Shown one piece after another: positions 62,419 through 64,000 of a stretch of 64,000 bases of DNA. Within the stretch, counting starts at the first letter, position 1, and every line of letters starts with the position of its first letter. This DNA is from Mycobacterium intermedium (GTDB taxonomy: Bacteria; Actinomycetota; Actinomycetes; Mycobacteriales; Mycobacteriaceae). The notes under the pieces are model-generated. The model was not told the origin of the DNA. It saw only the letters and a list, made by a program, of their open reading frames with translations, and did not search any database. Made by a program: the position numbers and the translations under genes. The stretch is taken from positions 1 through 64,000 of the forward strand of contig NZ_MVHT01000026.1 in NCBI RefSeq assembly GCF_002086275.1, read 5' to 3'.

Positions 62419-63301
62419 AAACGCCCGAAACCTGAAGTCGGCCGATTTCCCGCAGCTGCCACCAGCGCCCGACGACTACCCGACCTTCCCCGACACATCC
62501 ACCTGGCCGGTGGTCTTCCCGGAGCTTCCGCCGTCGCCCGACGGTGGCCCGCGCCGGCCACCGCAGCACGTATCCAAAGCGGTCGCGCCGCGAATTCCCG
62601 CCGACCGGTTGCCCAACCACGTCGCCATCGTGATGGACGGCAACGGGCGCTGGGCCACCCAGCGCGGGCTGCCGCGCACCGAGGGCCACAAGATGGGTGA
62701 GGCGGTGGTCATCGACATCGCTTGTGGTGCAGTGGAAATCGGCATCAAATGGCTCAGCCTGTATGCCTTCTCCACGGAGAACTGGAAGCGGTCGGCTGAA
62801 GAGGTCCGCTTCCTGATGGGCTTCAACCGCGACGTGGTGCGACGACGTCGCGACATCCTGAACACGATGGGTGTCCGTATCCGGTGGGTGGGTTCGCGGC
62901 CGCGTCTGTGGCGCAGTGTCATCCACGAGTTGGCGGTGGCGGAGGAGGTGACGAAGAACAACAACGTGATCACCATCAACTATTGCGTGAACTACGGCGG
63001 ACGTACCGAAATCGCCGAAGCGACAAGGCAAATCGCTCATGAAGTTGCCGCCGGCCGGCTGAATCCGGACCGGATCAGCGAGTCCACCATATCCCGTCAC
63101 ATGCAGCGGCCGGACATCCCCGATGTGGACCTGTTCCTGCGCACCTCGGGTGAACACCGGTCCAGCAACTTCATGCTGTGGCAATCGGCCTACGCCGAGT
63201 ATGTATTCCAGGACAAGCTGTGGCCGGACTACGATCGTCGGGACCTATGGGCGGCTTGCGAGGAATATGCGTCCCGTAACAGACGATTTGGGAGCGCCTA
63301 G
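62411..63301 (+). CDS. uppS: Decaprenyl diphosphate synthase (cis-prenyltransferase)
   Basis: 296 residues from the GTG at 62411, identical in length to Rv2361c; a GTG at 62405 is the alternative. Motifs: [27 protein letters not shown] (catalytic Asp), [20 protein letters not shown], and [24 protein letters not shown]. Makes the decaprenyl phosphate precursor for arabinogalactan, lipoarabinomannan and peptidoglycan. An N-terminal Pro-rich extension (about 75 residues, [20 protein letters not shown]) is typical of mycobacteria. Confidence 0.96.
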   Translation: MARNARNLKSADFPQLPPAPDDYPTFPDTSTWPVVFPELPPSPDGGPRRPPQHVSKAVAPRIPADRLPNHVAIVMDGNGRWATQRGLPRTEGHKMGEAVVIDIACGAVEIGIKWLSLYAFSTENWKRSAEEVRFLMGFNRDVVRRRRDILNTMGVRIRWVGSRPRLWRSVIHELAVAEEVTKNNNVITINYCVNYGGRTEIAEATRQIAHEVAAGRLNPDRISESTISRHMQRPDIPDVDLFLRTSGEHRSSNFMLWQSAYAEYVFQDKLWPDYDRRDLWAACEEYASRNRRFGSA

Positions 63302-63765
63302 TGCCATCCCTGCAGGAACGGTTGGCGTCTGTATTGCGCGGCGTCGTTTCCGTTGACGAAGAGCCCGACGGCGGACTGACGGTCCGACACGACGGCACGT
63401 TCGCATCGCTGCGGGTGGTGACCATCGCCGACGACCTCGACTTGGTGTCGTTGACTCAAATCTTGGCGTGGGACCTGCCGCTCAGCAAGAAGGTGAGCGA
63501 GCAGGTGACAAAGTACGCGCGCGACAGCAATTTCGGCTCCGTGACGATGGTGGAAAAAGTCGCGGACAAGGCAGCGCAGCGCAACTCCGGAAAGGGCGCG
63601 GCAAAGACCGCTTCCCGAACGGTTTCCCGAACGGTTTCCCGAACGGTAGATGTGATGCTGCGCTACAACTTTCCCGGCGCGGGTTTGACCGACGACGCGC
63701 TGCGCACGCTGATTCTGTTGGTGCTGGGTACTGGCAGTGAGATCAGGCGCGCGATAACTGCGTAG
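63301..63765 (+). CDS. Conserved protein, Rv2360c ortholog
   Basis: 154 residues from the GTG at 63301, which overlaps the uppS stop by one base. Small alpha/beta protein (MPSLQERLASVLRGVVSVDEEPDGGLTVRHDGTFASLRVVTIADDLDLVSLTQILAWDLPL) somewhat like YbjN/type III chaperone folds; function unknown. The middle carries three in-frame 12-bp repeats (TTTCCCGAACGG type, 63611-63646) coding SRTVSRTVSRTV, making it about 12 residues longer than Rv2360c. It lies between uppS and a convergent hydrolase. Confidence 0.8.
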   Translation: MPSLQERLASVLRGVVSVDEEPDGGLTVRHDGTFASLRVVTIADDLDLVSLTQILAWDLPLSKKVSEQVTKYARDSNFGSVTMVEKVADKAAQRNSGKGAAKTASRTVSRTVSRTVDVMLRYNFPGAGLTDDALRTLILLVLGTGSEIRRAITA

Positions 63766-63782
63766 CGTCAACTGGCTAGCGG

Positions 63783-64000
63783 CTAGCAGGCCGCGGGCGA
63801 CGCCGTCGCGACCTCGAGCGGGATGTCTCGGGTGCGCAGCAACGAGCACAACAGACTGTGCTCGCAGGCGGCGGGCTGCGTCGAGTCGATGAATCGTTCG
63901 ACGACCTCGACGAAGCGGTCCGGGTGGTCACGGAACGGTACATGCCCGGACTTTTCGAAGATCTCCAGGCGTGAGTCCGGCATTGCCGCGTGCGCGATGC
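63783..64000 (-). CDS. Alpha/beta-hydrolase, C-terminal part (truncated by window)
   Basis: Open from the window edge to the stop at 63783; visible sequence IAHAAMPDSRLEIFEKSGHVPFRDHPDRFVEVVERFID is the C-terminal end of an alpha/beta hydrolase, with the catalytic His in SGHVPF and the preceding Asp outside the window. A short Cys-containing tail (CEHSLLCSLL, AC at the very end) follows. Family substrates are diverse (esterase, epoxide hydrolase, lipase), so none is assigned. In M. tuberculosis furB/zur follows Rv2360c, so this gene marks a further local difference. Confidence 0.78.
   Translation of the reverse strand, partial: IAHAAMPDSRLEIFEKSGHVPFRDHPDRFVEVVERFIDSTQPAACEHSLLCSLLRTRDIPLEVATASPAAC

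Overview
The window is chromosomal DNA of a slow-growing, non-tuberculosis-complex Mycobacterium. High G+C, a PE_PGRS gene, IdeR (iron-box) promoters and gene order collinear with M. tuberculosis Rv2397c-Rv2360c (inverted here) support this. Names such as Rv2387 are orthology calls made by reading the proteins from memory of the families; no database search was run.

Layout. 1-5.6 kb: sulfur assimilation (end of cysA, a PE_PGRS gene, a small membrane protein, che1, cysH, nirA), with an 18-residue poly-cysteine leader peptide ahead of nirA. 5.8-8.8 kb: hemW, a bicarbonate-transporter-like permease and a 69-residue conserved protein. 9.0-47.2 kb: a rearranged mycobactin locus: mbtI, a giant cyclase/ATPase/LuxR regulator, an SDR, mbtA, mbtG, a TcmP-like methyltransferase, then five genes that are not mycobactin genes, then mbtD-mbtC-thioesterase, an mbtK-like acyltransferase, mbtE-mbtF-mbtB and a SagB-type flavin dehydrogenase. 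47.5-53.2 kb: cfp2, an ECF41 sigma factor with its CxxC partner, hrcA, dnaJ2, rsmE. 53.5-58.2 kb: phoH interrupted by an intein, ybeY, a CBS/CNNM-type membrane protein, era. 58.3-59.9 kb: hemerythrin-like protein and manganese catalase. 60.0-64.0 kb: amiA2, recO, uppS, an Rv2360c-like gene and the end of an alpha/beta hydrolase.

The main discovery is at 18970-26508. A compact five-gene operon (Fe/2OG dioxygenase, FcoT-like enzyme, FadD10-like ligase, acyl carrier protein, NRPS with terminal reductase) matches Rv0097-Rv0101, the isonitrile lipopeptide (kupyaphore/INLP) pathway, and sits inside the mycobactin cluster. Its NRPS has one module, unlike the two-module Rv0101. A zinc/copper-type isonitrile metallophore pathway thus appears nested in the iron siderophore locus. 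The mycobactin genes have recognisable IdeR boxes (9034, 16577, 31741, 32492, and a weak one at 47237); none was found ahead of the isonitrile operon, suggesting separate control. MbtB lacks the C-terminal thioesterase domain and a free-standing type II thioesterase is present instead. No mbtH or mbtJ was found. The SagB-type enzyme next to mbtB could oxidise the oxazoline of mycobactin to an oxazole, as in nocobactin-type siderophores.

Other notable items: a class 3 intein (Ala1 and a Trp/Cys/Thr triad) in PhoH with a probably dead homing endonuclease; two copies of a 60-bp imperfect inverted repeat 50 kb apart, one inside a shrunken gene slot before era; a strong palindrome between mbtI and its divergent neighbour; and a plausible ECF41 autoregulatory promoter.
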